NCBI GenBank assembly: GCA_020047815.1
Contig: JAIFNG010000117.1
Location: forward strand, 1 to 50,010
Length of the DNA stretch: 50,010 nt
Direction of reading: 5' to 3'
DNA from: Anaerolinea sp.
Lineage (GTDB): Bacteria > Chloroflexota > Anaerolineae > Anaerolineales > Villigracilaceae
This document shows positions 37,342-45,000 of this stretch, in pieces; the first letter of the stretch is position 1; each line of letters begins with the position of its first letter. The translations under genes were made by a program, and so were the position numbers. The notes under the pieces were generated by a model. It worked only from the letters and a program-made list of their open reading frames with translations. It searched no databases and was not told the origin of the DNA.

Positions 37342-38184
37342 ATGACAAAAACTTTATTGGCAGTTTTGGCACATCCCGATGATGAGTCCTTTGGTTTGGG
37401 CGGTACGCTGGCTTTGTATGCCAGCAGAGGTTATGATGTATATTATGTTTGCGCCACACGCGGTGAGGCTGGCACGGTGGATGACGTACATTTGAATGGC
37501 TTTAAGGATACCGCTGAAATGCGTACTGGTGAATTGATGCGTGCGGCGGAGGAGCTTGGTTTAAAGGAAGTTTTCTTTTTGGGTTACCGCGATTCTGGCA
37601 TGCCTGGAATGGAAGCGAACCAGCACCCCGACGCGCAGATTAATGCGCCGATTGAAGAAGTGGCAGGGCGCGTGGTGAAATATATTCGTACGCTCAAGCC
37701 CGATGTGGTGCTGACCTTTGACCCGATCGGAGGATACAAACATCCTGACCATATTCATATTCATAAGGCGACGGTATTTGCCTTTGCAAATTCCGATAAC
37801 GATTCCTTCTACCCTGAAGCGGGTGAGACTTTCAAGCCAAAGGCACTTTACTTTCAAGTTTTCCCGAAAGGTTTGTTGAGGGCGGCTGTCCATTTGATGC
37901 CGCTTTTTGGCAAAGACCCCACAAAATTTGGACACAATGGCGACATTAATATAAAGGAACTTGCCGAAGTAAGTTTTCCTGTTCATGTGCGTTTGGATGT
38001 TCGCTCGGTTGTGGATGTAAAACACAGGGCTAGTGAGTGTCATGCCTCGCAAGGCGGAATGCAAATGCGGCGTGGATTGATGGGTTTTGTAACCAGGCTA
38101 TTTGGCGAAAAGGAAGATTACATGCGCGCTTATCCACCTGTGGGTGGTTCGTTTAAGCGTAAGACTGATCTGTTTGATATATAA
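37342..38184 (+). CDS. PIG-L family deacetylase
   Basis: 280 residues. Zinc-dependent N-acetylglucosaminyl deacetylase fold: LLAVLAHPDDESFGLGGTL at the N-terminus gives the HxDD zinc motif, and GGYKHPDHIHIHKAT gives the second histidine pair. Family members deacetylate GlcNAc conjugates, for example in bacillithiol or mycothiol synthesis. No thiol-synthesis gene is adjacent, so the substrate is unknown. ATG 37342 follows GAGAGG; an upstream in-frame ATG (37315) is less likely. Divergent from the ABC-F gene. Confidence 0.87.
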   Translation: MTKTLLAVLAHPDDESFGLGGTLALYASRGYDVYYVCATRGEAGTVDDVHLNGFKDTAEMRTGELMRAAEELGLKEVFFLGYRDSGMPGMEANQHPDAQINAPIEEVAGRVVKYIRTLKPDVVLTFDPIGGYKHPDHIHIHKATVFAFANSDNDSFYPEAGETFKPKALYFQVFPKGLLRAAVHLMPLFGKDPTKFGHNGDINIKELAEVSFPVHVRLDVRSVVDVKHRASECHASQGGMQMRRGLMGFVTRLFGEKEDYMRAYPPVGGSFKRKTDLFDI

Positions 38185-38500
38185 CATCATCATAATTTTA
38201 AAAAAAACGGTTGGAATATTCCCAGCCATTTCGACAATCAACTCGGATTTTGTATTAAAACAGGCGCGTACGCGAACAGATTTCTGTTGAGTTACTGTTG
38301 CATAAAAAATGATGCAAGGCTTCAATAAAAAATATTACTGTTTCTAATTAAATAATTAAGAAAATTCTGGTTGAGAGCTGGCATTTGAGGTTTTATTTTG
38401 GCGTTGACCGGTGCGCAATTTGCTCGCGCATGGTTGAGTTACCTCGGCATAAGCATAGAATTTGGCGTAGCGATGTTGAAATAAGCGAGATTGAAACTAA

Positions 38501-38757
38501 CTATTGAAATACCTGACACGTTCATTCTGTTTCGGAAAGGAATACTGGGGCAAGGGAATTGCAACGAAGACTCATGCGGAGTTTCTGGCTTATGTAAAAA
38601 TACGTCCGCTATATACCCATGTTGCAAAACACAATATTGGCTCGTTTCGCATGCTGCAAAAATGTGGATTTAAGGTTTCAGGCGAAGATAAGTTTTTTGA
38701 TATAAGCGGCAAATATCAGCTTATTACAAATGTAATCCTGGATTCTCTACCTTACAT
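38501..38757 (+). pseudogene. GNAT acetyltransferase remnant (C-terminal half)
   Basis: The frame from 38504 encodes FGKEYWGKGIATKTHAEFL, RPLYTHVAKHNIGSFRMLQK and CGFKVSGEDKFF, which match the acetyl-CoA-binding half of RimJ/RimL-type GNAT N-acetyltransferases. The N-terminal half is missing: upstream frames contain stops and no matching sequence. Beyond the motif the frame runs into a non-coding repeat. It is best read as a decayed gene. Confidence 0.7.
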
Positions 38758-38777
38758 TTTAAAAATTGGGACACTGA

Positions 38778-38838
38778 TGAACGCAGAAAACACGGATTAT
38801 TTTCTTTTATCAGCGAAAGTCAGCGTTTTTCAGAGTCT
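38778..38838 (+). repeat. Fossil copy of a dispersed intergenic repeat
   Basis: The stretch has the pattern AACGCAGAAAACACGGATTA, then TCAGCGAAAGTCAGCG and TTTTTCAG. From memory, sequences of this form occur as multi-copy intergenic elements in many environmental bacterial genomes. Only one copy is in the window. The link to that element is recognition, not a search result. Confidence 0.45.
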
Positions 38839-39017
38839 AAAAATAGTTTTGTACGGTAGAGAAATCCTGGAAAAAAAATAATAAAATGCCCGTTCGTCAA
38901 ATATCAACCTGATGAAATGCAGAGTTTAGAGATTTAATCCCGGGGAAAACATGCCGATTTTTGTCACCTTAAAATAAGATGGTTAAAGGTTCGCAAAATC
39001 AAAGAATAAAACTCCAA

Positions 39018-40340
39018 TTATCCAAACATTCGTCCCAAGCCCTTGCCCCCCGTTTTTTGCAACATTTTCATCATCTTTTGTGCTTCACGGAATTGTTTGA
39101 TCAGGCGATTTACATCCTGCACTTCCATACCGCAGCCTGCGGCGATTCGTCTGCGGCGGGATGCATTTAGAATATCGGGATCGCGCCGTTCTTTCAATGT
39201 CATCGAGTGGATGATGGCTTCTGATTGCTTAAATGATTTCTCCACAACGGTCGGGTCAATGCCGCGCGCGGCTTGACCCATTTGTCCGGGGAGCATTTCC
39301 ATGATTTGGGATAACGGTCCCATCTTTTTCATTTGTTTCATTTGGTCGAGCCAATCCTCCAAGGAGAAATGGCCTTTCATCATCTTCTGAGCCTGTTTCT
39401 CCATATCTTGACCATCGTAGGCGGCTTCGGCTTTTTCGATCAGGCCGATCATATCGCCCATGCCTAAAATGCGGGAGGATAATCGCGAAGGGTCGTATGC
39501 TTCCAGGGCGTCGAGTTTTTCGCCTGTACCGATAAATTTTATTGGGATGCCTGTCACCGAACGGATGGAAATTGCTGCCCCGCCACGTGAGTCACCGTCC
39601 ATTTTTGTCAGGATGAGCCCCGTGAGGTTGATGGCGTCCTTAAAACCTTGCGCGATGTTCAACGCTTCCTGACCGATCATTGAGTCCACTACGAGCAGGA
39701 TGTCCACCGGGTTGACGGTGGCAGCAATCGTTTTTAACTCATCCATCAGTGTCGCATCCAGCTGTGACCGACCAGCGGTATCCACGATCACCAGACTAAA
39801 TCCACCTTTTTCTGCTTTCTCAAAAGCGCGTTTTGCCAGTTGTGGCGGGGTGAGTGATGCGTCGGTTTCCACTTCGACATCCAGCCGTTCGCCGAGTTGC
39901 TGCAATTGTTTCACAGCGGCGGGACGGTAAGGGTCACCGGCAACCAGTAGTATGCGCTCCCCTTTTGACTTCATCAGGCGTGCCAGTTTGCCTGAGACTG
40001 TGGTTTTGCCTGCACCCTGCAGACCGACCAGCATAATGACACGTGGTTTAGGGCCTAAGAGATTTAATCCAACAGGGTCGCCCAGCGAGGCAATTAATTC
40101 TTCATTGACAATTTTAATAACTTGCTGTCCAGGGTTTAGCGCCTTCGAGACCTCAGCGCCTACAGCACGTTCACGCACACGGGCAATAAACGCTTTGACC
40201 ACACTAAAATGCACATCCGCTTCAAGAAGTGCGAGGCGCACTTCACGCATGGCTGCATCCACATCTGCTTCGGAGAGTTTGCCGCGGCGGCGCAGTCCAT
40301 CAAAAATTTGGTTTAGTCGTCCAGTGAGAGTTTCAAACAT
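39018..40340 (-). CDS. ffh: Signal recognition particle GTPase Ffh (SRP54)
   Basis: 440 residues. Binds signal sequences and 4.5S RNA and, with FtsY, targets proteins to the Sec translocon. N domain from MFETLTGRLNQIF; G domain with GLQGAGKTTVSGKLA, DTAGRSQLD and TKMDGDSRGGAA; methionine-rich M domain with FSLEDWLDQMKQMKKMG and a C-terminal FREAQKMMKMLQKTGG. ATG 40340 matches the family N-terminus; in-frame starts further upstream give non-homologous extensions. No strong ribosome binding site is seen at 40340. Neither 4.5S RNA nor ftsY is nearby. Confidence 0.95.
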   Translation of the reverse strand: MFETLTGRLNQIFDGLRRRGKLSEADVDAAMREVRLALLEADVHFSVVKAFIARVRERAVGAEVSKALNPGQQVIKIVNEELIASLGDPVGLNLLGPKPRVIMLVGLQGAGKTTVSGKLARLMKSKGERILLVAGDPYRPAAVKQLQQLGERLDVEVETDASLTPPQLAKRAFEKAEKGGFSLVIVDTAGRSQLDATLMDELKTIAATVNPVDILLVVDSMIGQEALNIAQGFKDAINLTGLILTKMDGDSRGGAAISIRSVTGIPIKFIGTGEKLDALEAYDPSRLSSRILGMGDMIGLIEKAEAAYDGQDMEKQAQKMMKGHFSLEDWLDQMKQMKKMGPLSQIMEMLPGQMGQAARGIDPTVVEKSFKQSEAIIHSMTLKERRDPDILNASRRRRIAAGCGMEVQDVNRLIKQFREAQKMMKMLQKTGGKGLGRMFG

Positions 40341-40568
40341 AGGATTATTTTTTGCCACTGCGAGGGTGTTCCTGTTCCGCATATTTGCGGTTGGAAACAC
40401 TCTCAATAATAAAAAAATTAAGCCTGGAATAGCTTTGTTGGGAAGGCTGCCTTGCAAGGACATGGCGGCCGATTCCTTTTTGGTATAGGACAAACATTTT
40501 AGCCCTTAGCAGGTCGAGGGTCAAGCAGGAATTGAAGGCATTTAACAATTCTTTTTTTAAAGTTCTGC

Positions 40569-40597
40569 TTTACATGAATGACAAAACTCCTTATACT
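40569..40597 (+). promoter_or_regulatory. Promoter of the UMF1-type transporter
   Basis: TTTACA (40569-40574), 17-base spacer, TATACT (40592-40597). Start codon 46 bases beyond, with GGAG as ribosome binding site. It lies in the 302-base gap between ffh and this gene; nothing else is seen there. Confidence 0.72.
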
Positions 40598-40642
40598 GGC
40601 ATCTATTCCTGATTAAATCCATTTTCAATTCACGGAGAAGTT

Positions 40643-42007
40643 ATGGCAAAAGAAAATGTTATGGTAAATGACAGAAGAGAGATTTTTGGCTGGGCAATGT
40701 ATGACTGGGCGAATTCAGCTTTTAGCACAACCATCGGCACGGTGTTTTTAGGACCGTACGTGGCTTCCCTGGCGAGGACTGCGGCGGAAGCCGCAGGAAC
40801 GGCAACCGTTTCGTTTCTTGGAATTCCTGTTGCACCTGATTCCTTTCTCCCCTACTGCATTTCATTCTCTGTTGGAATGCAGGTCTTGTTCCTGCCAATA
40901 TTAGGCGCAATAGCAGACTACTCTCATTTGCGAAAACAGATGATGCAAATCTTCGCCGGCATCGGCGCAATTTCTACAATATTAATGTTCCTTGTTACTG
41001 GCGGATTATGGTGGCTGGGCGGTGTGTTGTTTATTGTTGCCAACCTTGCTTTTGGTGCAGCGATGGTTTTCTATAATTCCTACCTGCCTGACATCGCAAG
41101 TGAAGATGAAAGAGACCGTGTCTCTTCGTATGGATGGGCAATGGGCTACATGGGCGGTGGTATCCTGCTGGCGCTCAACCTGGCTTTCTTTACATTCAGT
41201 GAAGACCTGGGCGTACCTGGTGAATTGGCGATCCGCATTAACCTTGCATCGGCCGGTATCTGGTGGCTTGGATTTTCTTTTTTAACCTGGAACAGGCTGC
41301 GTCCGCGTCATGCGGCGCGTCAACTCCCTGCCGGGGAAAATTATGTCAGCATTGGCTTCAAACAGCTTCGTAAAACATTTGGCGAAGTCAAGCATTTCCC
41401 TGAAACATTAAAGTTCCTATTGGCTTACTTTTTATACAATGATGGGATTCAGACTGTAATTGCAGTTGCCTCAACTTTTGCCGCCGCGCCGCTGATTCAG
41501 GGCGGGCTGGAGCTTGAACAATCCACATTGATCGCTGTCATTTTGATGATCCAATTCGTGGCGTTCTTTGGAGCCTTGTTCTGGGGCAGACTGGCAGGCT
41601 GGATCGGTGCGAAACAATCGGTGGTTGTCAGCCTTGTGATTTGGTCTGGCGTGGTTATCTATGCCTATGGCGGATTAAAAGGTCCAACCGCAACCGCGCA
41701 GTTCTTCGTCCTTGGGGTTTTTATTGCCCTGGTGATGGGCGGGTCGCAAGCCATAAGCCGTAGTCTCTTTGCGCAAATGGTTCCCAACGGCAAGGAAGCT
41801 GAATTTTTTTCGTTTTATGAGATTAGCGAGCGTGGAACTTCGTGGGTTGGTCCGCTGGTGTTTGGTCTCGCCAACCAGCTATTCGGAAATTTACGCTATG
41901 CAATTCTCTCGTTGATCTTCTTCTTTATTATGGGATTGATCCTGCTGCCTTTTGTGAATGTGACCAAAGCCATTATGGATGCAAAGAAGTACGAGGGAAA
42001 TCATTAG
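40643..42007 (+). CDS. MFS transporter, UMF1/Atg22-like family
   Basis: 454 residues, twelve predicted helices. The head EIFGWAMYDWANSAFSTTIG is the hallmark of the UMF1 branch of the major facilitator superfamily, and the Atg22-like LGAIADYSHLRKQ loop follows. Yeast Atg22 exports amino acids from the vacuole; substrates of bacterial members are mostly unknown. Single-gene unit with its own promoter and terminator. Confidence 0.87.
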   Translation: MAKENVMVNDRREIFGWAMYDWANSAFSTTIGTVFLGPYVASLARTAAEAAGTATVSFLGIPVAPDSFLPYCISFSVGMQVLFLPILGAIADYSHLRKQMMQIFAGIGAISTILMFLVTGGLWWLGGVLFIVANLAFGAAMVFYNSYLPDIASEDERDRVSSYGWAMGYMGGGILLALNLAFFTFSEDLGVPGELAIRINLASAGIWWLGFSFLTWNRLRPRHAARQLPAGENYVSIGFKQLRKTFGEVKHFPETLKFLLAYFLYNDGIQTVIAVASTFAAAPLIQGGLELEQSTLIAVILMIQFVAFFGALFWGRLAGWIGAKQSVVVSLVIWSGVVIYAYGGLKGPTATAQFFVLGVFIALVMGGSQAISRSLFAQMVPNGKEAEFFSFYEISERGTSWVGPLVFGLANQLFGNLRYAILSLIFFFIMGLILLPFVNVTKAIMDAKKYEGNH

Positions 42008-42024
42008 TTATTTGACCCAACAGA

Positions 42025-42059
42025 GAAGGGCGAAAAATTCTTCGCCCTTCAAGTTTTTT
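42025..42059 (+). terminator. Terminator between convergent MFS and AOR genes
   Basis: Perfect 10-bp stem GAAGGGCGAA (42025-42034) / TTCGCCCTTC (42041-42050), 6-base loop, then AAGTTTTTT. The stem may also serve the oppositely oriented oxidoreductase gene that ends at 42088. Confidence 0.88.
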
Positions 42060-42087
42060 ATCGCGGCAATGGGGGAATGCTTGAAAT

Positions 42088-43911
42088 TTATGAAGGCAAT
42101 CCCAACTCTTCCAGCTTCTCCTTGGTGGGATATCCCTTCTCATCCCAACCGCGGATTTTGTAGTACTCGGGCAGCATCTTGTCAAGTTGAGAAACCATGC
42201 CTTTAGCGGGGCCATCGGGCAGCGGTTCGTTCAACATGCGCGGTGGGAGCGTATCCACTGTTGAGCCTGCTTTGAGAACGAACATGCGTTCAAGGTTATA
42301 AACACGCTCGCCGGCTTTTAACACTTCCTCGGCGGTGTAACCCTCGCCTGTAGTATAGGCCATCATCTCGGAAAGGCGCAGGGGGAATATCATACGATCC
42401 TTGCTAAAGACATAACGCAGGGCTACAAAAACGCACAAACCCGCGCTATCGATCAGGGCAAAGGAATTTTGGAAGTGATTGACGAGTTCAGGCTTGCCTT
42501 CGATCGAGAACGGATCTTCTTTGATCGGCGTACCAAAGACTTCTTCGTACGCAACGTCGCCTTCCATGTGAGACGCGCCTTTGTTGGATGTGGCGTACAG
42601 CAAACCCATGCCCTGCGCTCCACGCGGATCATAACCTGGGAATTCCTGTTTGCGGGTGGTTACGGCTATTTCAGGATGCCCATATTTTTCTGCGAGACGA
42701 TAACTGCCCATTGCCAGTTCATCACCGAACCCTTCGCGATATGCCATCTTCCGAACCATCTCTATCATTGCATCGTGATCACCAAACTTCAACGGCATAC
42801 CGATGGCTTCTTCGGGGATGTAACCCTTCTCGTACATTTCCATCGCGGCTGCAATCGTCATACCTGCGCCGATGGTATCCATGCCGAGTTCATTGCACAT
42901 GTAATTTGCTTTGATGAGTGCGGCAAGGTTGCTCACGCCGCACGCACCGCCAAAAGCTGAAATCGTTTCGTATTCGGGACCTTCGCCTTTACCCTTGTAA
43001 TCCCCATCGGGTACTTCTGTCAGACGTCCACAGGCCAGCGGACATCGATAGCAAGCCGTATGCCGGATCAAGTATTGTTCCTTGAGTGCTACACCGTCAA
43101 TTTTATCTGTATGCTCAAACGTGCCCTGTTGGAAGTTGCGCGTGGGAAAAATGCCGAGTGTGTTGGTCACCTGAGGTACATAAGAAGTGCCGTAAATGCG
43201 CATGTTTGAACCTTTCTTGACATCTGCGCCCACATTTTTGGATGTATCCACACTTATATTTTTCATTTCCTCGGGGTTATACAAAGGCGGATTTTTATTT
43301 CCCATCACAACAACGGCTTTGAGGTTTTTACTACCCATCACAGCCCCCACACCAGAACGAGCCGCAGCACGATGCTTGTCGTTTATGATACCTGCAATTA
43401 ATGCAAGTTTTTCACCCGCAGGACCGATACATGCAACTCGCGCCTCGGCGCTGGTTTCAGCCAGCAGGATGTCGGTTGTCTCATGGGTATCCTTACCCCA
43501 AACATGCGCCGCAGACCTAAACTCGATCTGGTTTTCGTTGACGAAGAGATAGACTGGCTCTGAAGATCTCCCTTCAAAGATGAACATATCAAATCCCGTG
43601 CGTTTCATCCAGGTTGGGAATTCACCGCCAGAGTTAGAGTGTGCCAGAGCACCTGTCAGTGGTGATTTTGTGACGACCATGTACCGGTTGCCAGTTGGCG
43701 CGGGAGTTGCTGTAAGCGGGCCAGTGGCAAAGATCATCACATTTTCAGGTGTGAGGGGGTCTGTCATTGGATCCATTTCTTTATAGAGATAATGAATCGC
43801 CCATCCACGCCCGCCAAGATAATCGCGCGCGATTTTGGGGTCAACGTCTTCCCGAGTTACTTTTTGGGTAGTGAGATTTACACGGAGTAGTTTTAGGTGC
43901 CAGCCGTACAT
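42088..43911 (-). CDS. Aldehyde ferredoxin oxidoreductase (AOR family), copy 1
   Basis: 607 residues, the length of archaeal AOR. Tungsten-bispterin enzyme oxidising aldehydes to acids with ferredoxin, or running in reverse. Seen: N-terminal LRVNLTTQKVTRED and ARDYLGGRGWAIHYL, the pterin-binding stretch AARSGVGAVMGSKNLKAVVV, and [4Fe-4S] ligands C287, C290, C294 (CYRCPLAC) plus C493 (GLCVF), the classical CX2CX3C-CX~200C set. ATG 43911 follows AGGAG. The MoaD-like gene lies 75 bases upstream on the same strand, fitting cofactor supply. The substrate aldehyde is unknown. Confidence 0.93.
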   Translation of the reverse strand: MYGWHLKLLRVNLTTQKVTREDVDPKIARDYLGGRGWAIHYLYKEMDPMTDPLTPENVMIFATGPLTATPAPTGNRYMVVTKSPLTGALAHSNSGGEFPTWMKRTGFDMFIFEGRSSEPVYLFVNENQIEFRSAAHVWGKDTHETTDILLAETSAEARVACIGPAGEKLALIAGIINDKHRAAARSGVGAVMGSKNLKAVVVMGNKNPPLYNPEEMKNISVDTSKNVGADVKKGSNMRIYGTSYVPQVTNTLGIFPTRNFQQGTFEHTDKIDGVALKEQYLIRHTACYRCPLACGRLTEVPDGDYKGKGEGPEYETISAFGGACGVSNLAALIKANYMCNELGMDTIGAGMTIAAAMEMYEKGYIPEEAIGMPLKFGDHDAMIEMVRKMAYREGFGDELAMGSYRLAEKYGHPEIAVTTRKQEFPGYDPRGAQGMGLLYATSNKGASHMEGDVAYEEVFGTPIKEDPFSIEGKPELVNHFQNSFALIDSAGLCVFVALRYVFSKDRMIFPLRLSEMMAYTTGEGYTAEEVLKAGERVYNLERMFVLKAGSTVDTLPPRMLNEPLPDGPAKGMVSQLDKMLPEYYKIRGWDEKGYPTKEKLEELGLPS

Positions 43912-43986
43912 GGGAATCTCCTTGAAAGGATGAAAATATGAAAAGGGTCAAAGGTCTTTCCCTTTGCGTCCTTTGTGCTTAAGAGT

Positions 43987-44226
43987 TTATCCGCCAGCAA
44001 TTGCTGAAAAAGCTGAGACTATGTCACCCGCCGTAAGCGGGGTATCCAGGTCTACAGTGAGACCATTTAATACGATTACGCTGGTGTCATCAAGTGGAAT
44101 CGGAAAGCGTGAGATCACTTCGCGGACAGTTGTTCCATCGGGAACATCCAACTCCACCCCCCCATTTTTAGCCCCCGGCGGAAGGTGTTCACGATAGTTG
44201 GCAAGCAATTTGATGTGGACCATCAT
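43987..44226 (-). CDS. MoaD/ThiS-family sulfur carrier protein
   Basis: 79 residues, beta-grasp fold, ending in AIAGG; the terminal Gly-Gly is the site that is adenylated and thiocarboxylated. Seen: VHIKLLANYREHLPPG, VPDGTTVREVI, VLNGLTV and GDIVSAFSAIAGG. It sits directly upstream of the AOR gene, so it most likely supplies sulfur for the tungsto- or molybdopterin. ThiS is the alternative, but the AOR neighbour argues for MoaD. No Shine-Dalgarno precedes ATG 44226 (or 44223); the promoter below would give a leaderless mRNA. Confidence 0.87.
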   Translation of the reverse strand: MMVHIKLLANYREHLPPGAKNGGVELDVPDGTTVREVISRFPIPLDDTSVIVLNGLTVDLDTPLTAGDIVSAFSAIAGG

Positions 44227-44232
44227 TTGTGA

Positions 44233-44262
44233 ATTTTAGCACGTCCCAGTCGGTATTGCCAA
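44233..44262 (-). promoter_or_regulatory. Promoter for a leaderless moaD-AOR transcript
   Basis: On the minus strand TTGGCA (44262-44257), 18-base spacer, TAAAAT (44238-44233). Seven bases later is the ATG at 44226, so transcription would start at the start codon itself. Confidence 0.62.
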
Positions 44263-44268
44263 TGCATG

Positions 44269-44886
44269 CTAATGTGTGATCCTTGTTGGCAGATCATACA
44301 CACGTTTTTGATCATAATTATTTTCCAACAGTACCAGTTTGTAGCTTAGAACGCCATCTACAAACGAAATCTGGAAGTCAGGCGCAGCCCCTTTATTGAA
44401 AACAGTGAATATGCGTTCGCGCATTAGATTATATAGCCCATTCAAATACGGTTCGCCAATTTTTGCCGCATAGACAATGCCACCTGAGGTGATGTATACA
44501 AGAAATTTGTCATTGGGTCCAACTGCATATGTACCCTTTGCAAGCGGCCCCAGGTCATATTCCAGTCCATCTTCACAGCGAAGGATATGAAGCATGTCGC
44601 CTTTGTTCGTTTGGGTTTTTGTGATAACAATACCTGGACAGGCAGTCCACTGTTGAGTGGGAGTCGTGGTAAGTGGAAAAGCGGTTATAAACGTAGGGAA
44701 AGGTGTACTTGTGGCAGGAGGTGTGAAAGTCAGTGTCGATGTAGGTGAAGTGGCAGGCATGACTGTATTGGAAGAAGTTGCCTGTTGCGTGGGGGTAGCT
44801 ACAGCAACGCTTAGATTGCAGGAATAAAGCAGGGGGGAGGCAATTGCAATAAAAAACAATGGAAGGAAGCACTTCATGATTCGCAT
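44269..44886 (-). CDS. Predicted lipoprotein with Thr/Pro-rich linker
   Basis: 205 residues. Signal peptide FLPLFFIAIASPLLYSC with the lipobox cysteine at residue 23, then a low-complexity Thr/Ser/Pro/Ala stretch (about 30-80), then a globular domain of about 120 residues with two cysteines (ACPGIV and LRCEDG). No family recognised. ATG 44886 has AGAGGT seven bases upstream. It precedes the MoaD-like gene by 42 bases on the same strand, though that gene has its own promoter. Confidence 0.72.
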   Translation of the reverse strand: MRIMKCFLPLFFIAIASPLLYSCNLSVAVATPTQQATSSNTVMPATSPTSTLTFTPPATSTPFPTFITAFPLTTTPTQQWTACPGIVITKTQTNKGDMLHILRCEDGLEYDLGPLAKGTYAVGPNDKFLVYITSGGIVYAAKIGEPYLNGLYNLMRERIFTVFNKGAAPDFQISFVDGVLSYKLVLLENNYDQKRVYDLPTRITH

Positions 44887-44931
44887 GACTACCTCTTGTT
44901 TAAAATAAAAAGGCCCAAAAAATTATAGCAT

Positions 44932-44965
44932 TAAAAAGCAGGCCCGACTCCGTCGTCAAGCCTGC
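44932..44965 (-). terminator. Terminator of the second AOR gene
   Basis: On the minus strand an 11-bp stem starting GCAGGC (44965-44960) and ending GCCTGC (44943-44938), with two G-T wobbles and loop GACGGA, followed by five T. It begins 36 bases after the stop codon. Confidence 0.85.
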
Positions 44966-45000
44966 AAAGCCTGCTGGTTTTTATAACATTGTCTCCATGT

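Larger units (their letters stand above)
38185..39017. other. Degraded intergenic stretch before ffh
   Basis: 833 bases holding the GNAT remnant (38501-38757) and a dispersed-repeat fossil (38778-38838). The remainder is AT-rich without a supported gene; the ffh gene ends at 39018 on the other strand without a clear terminator. Confidence 0.55.
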
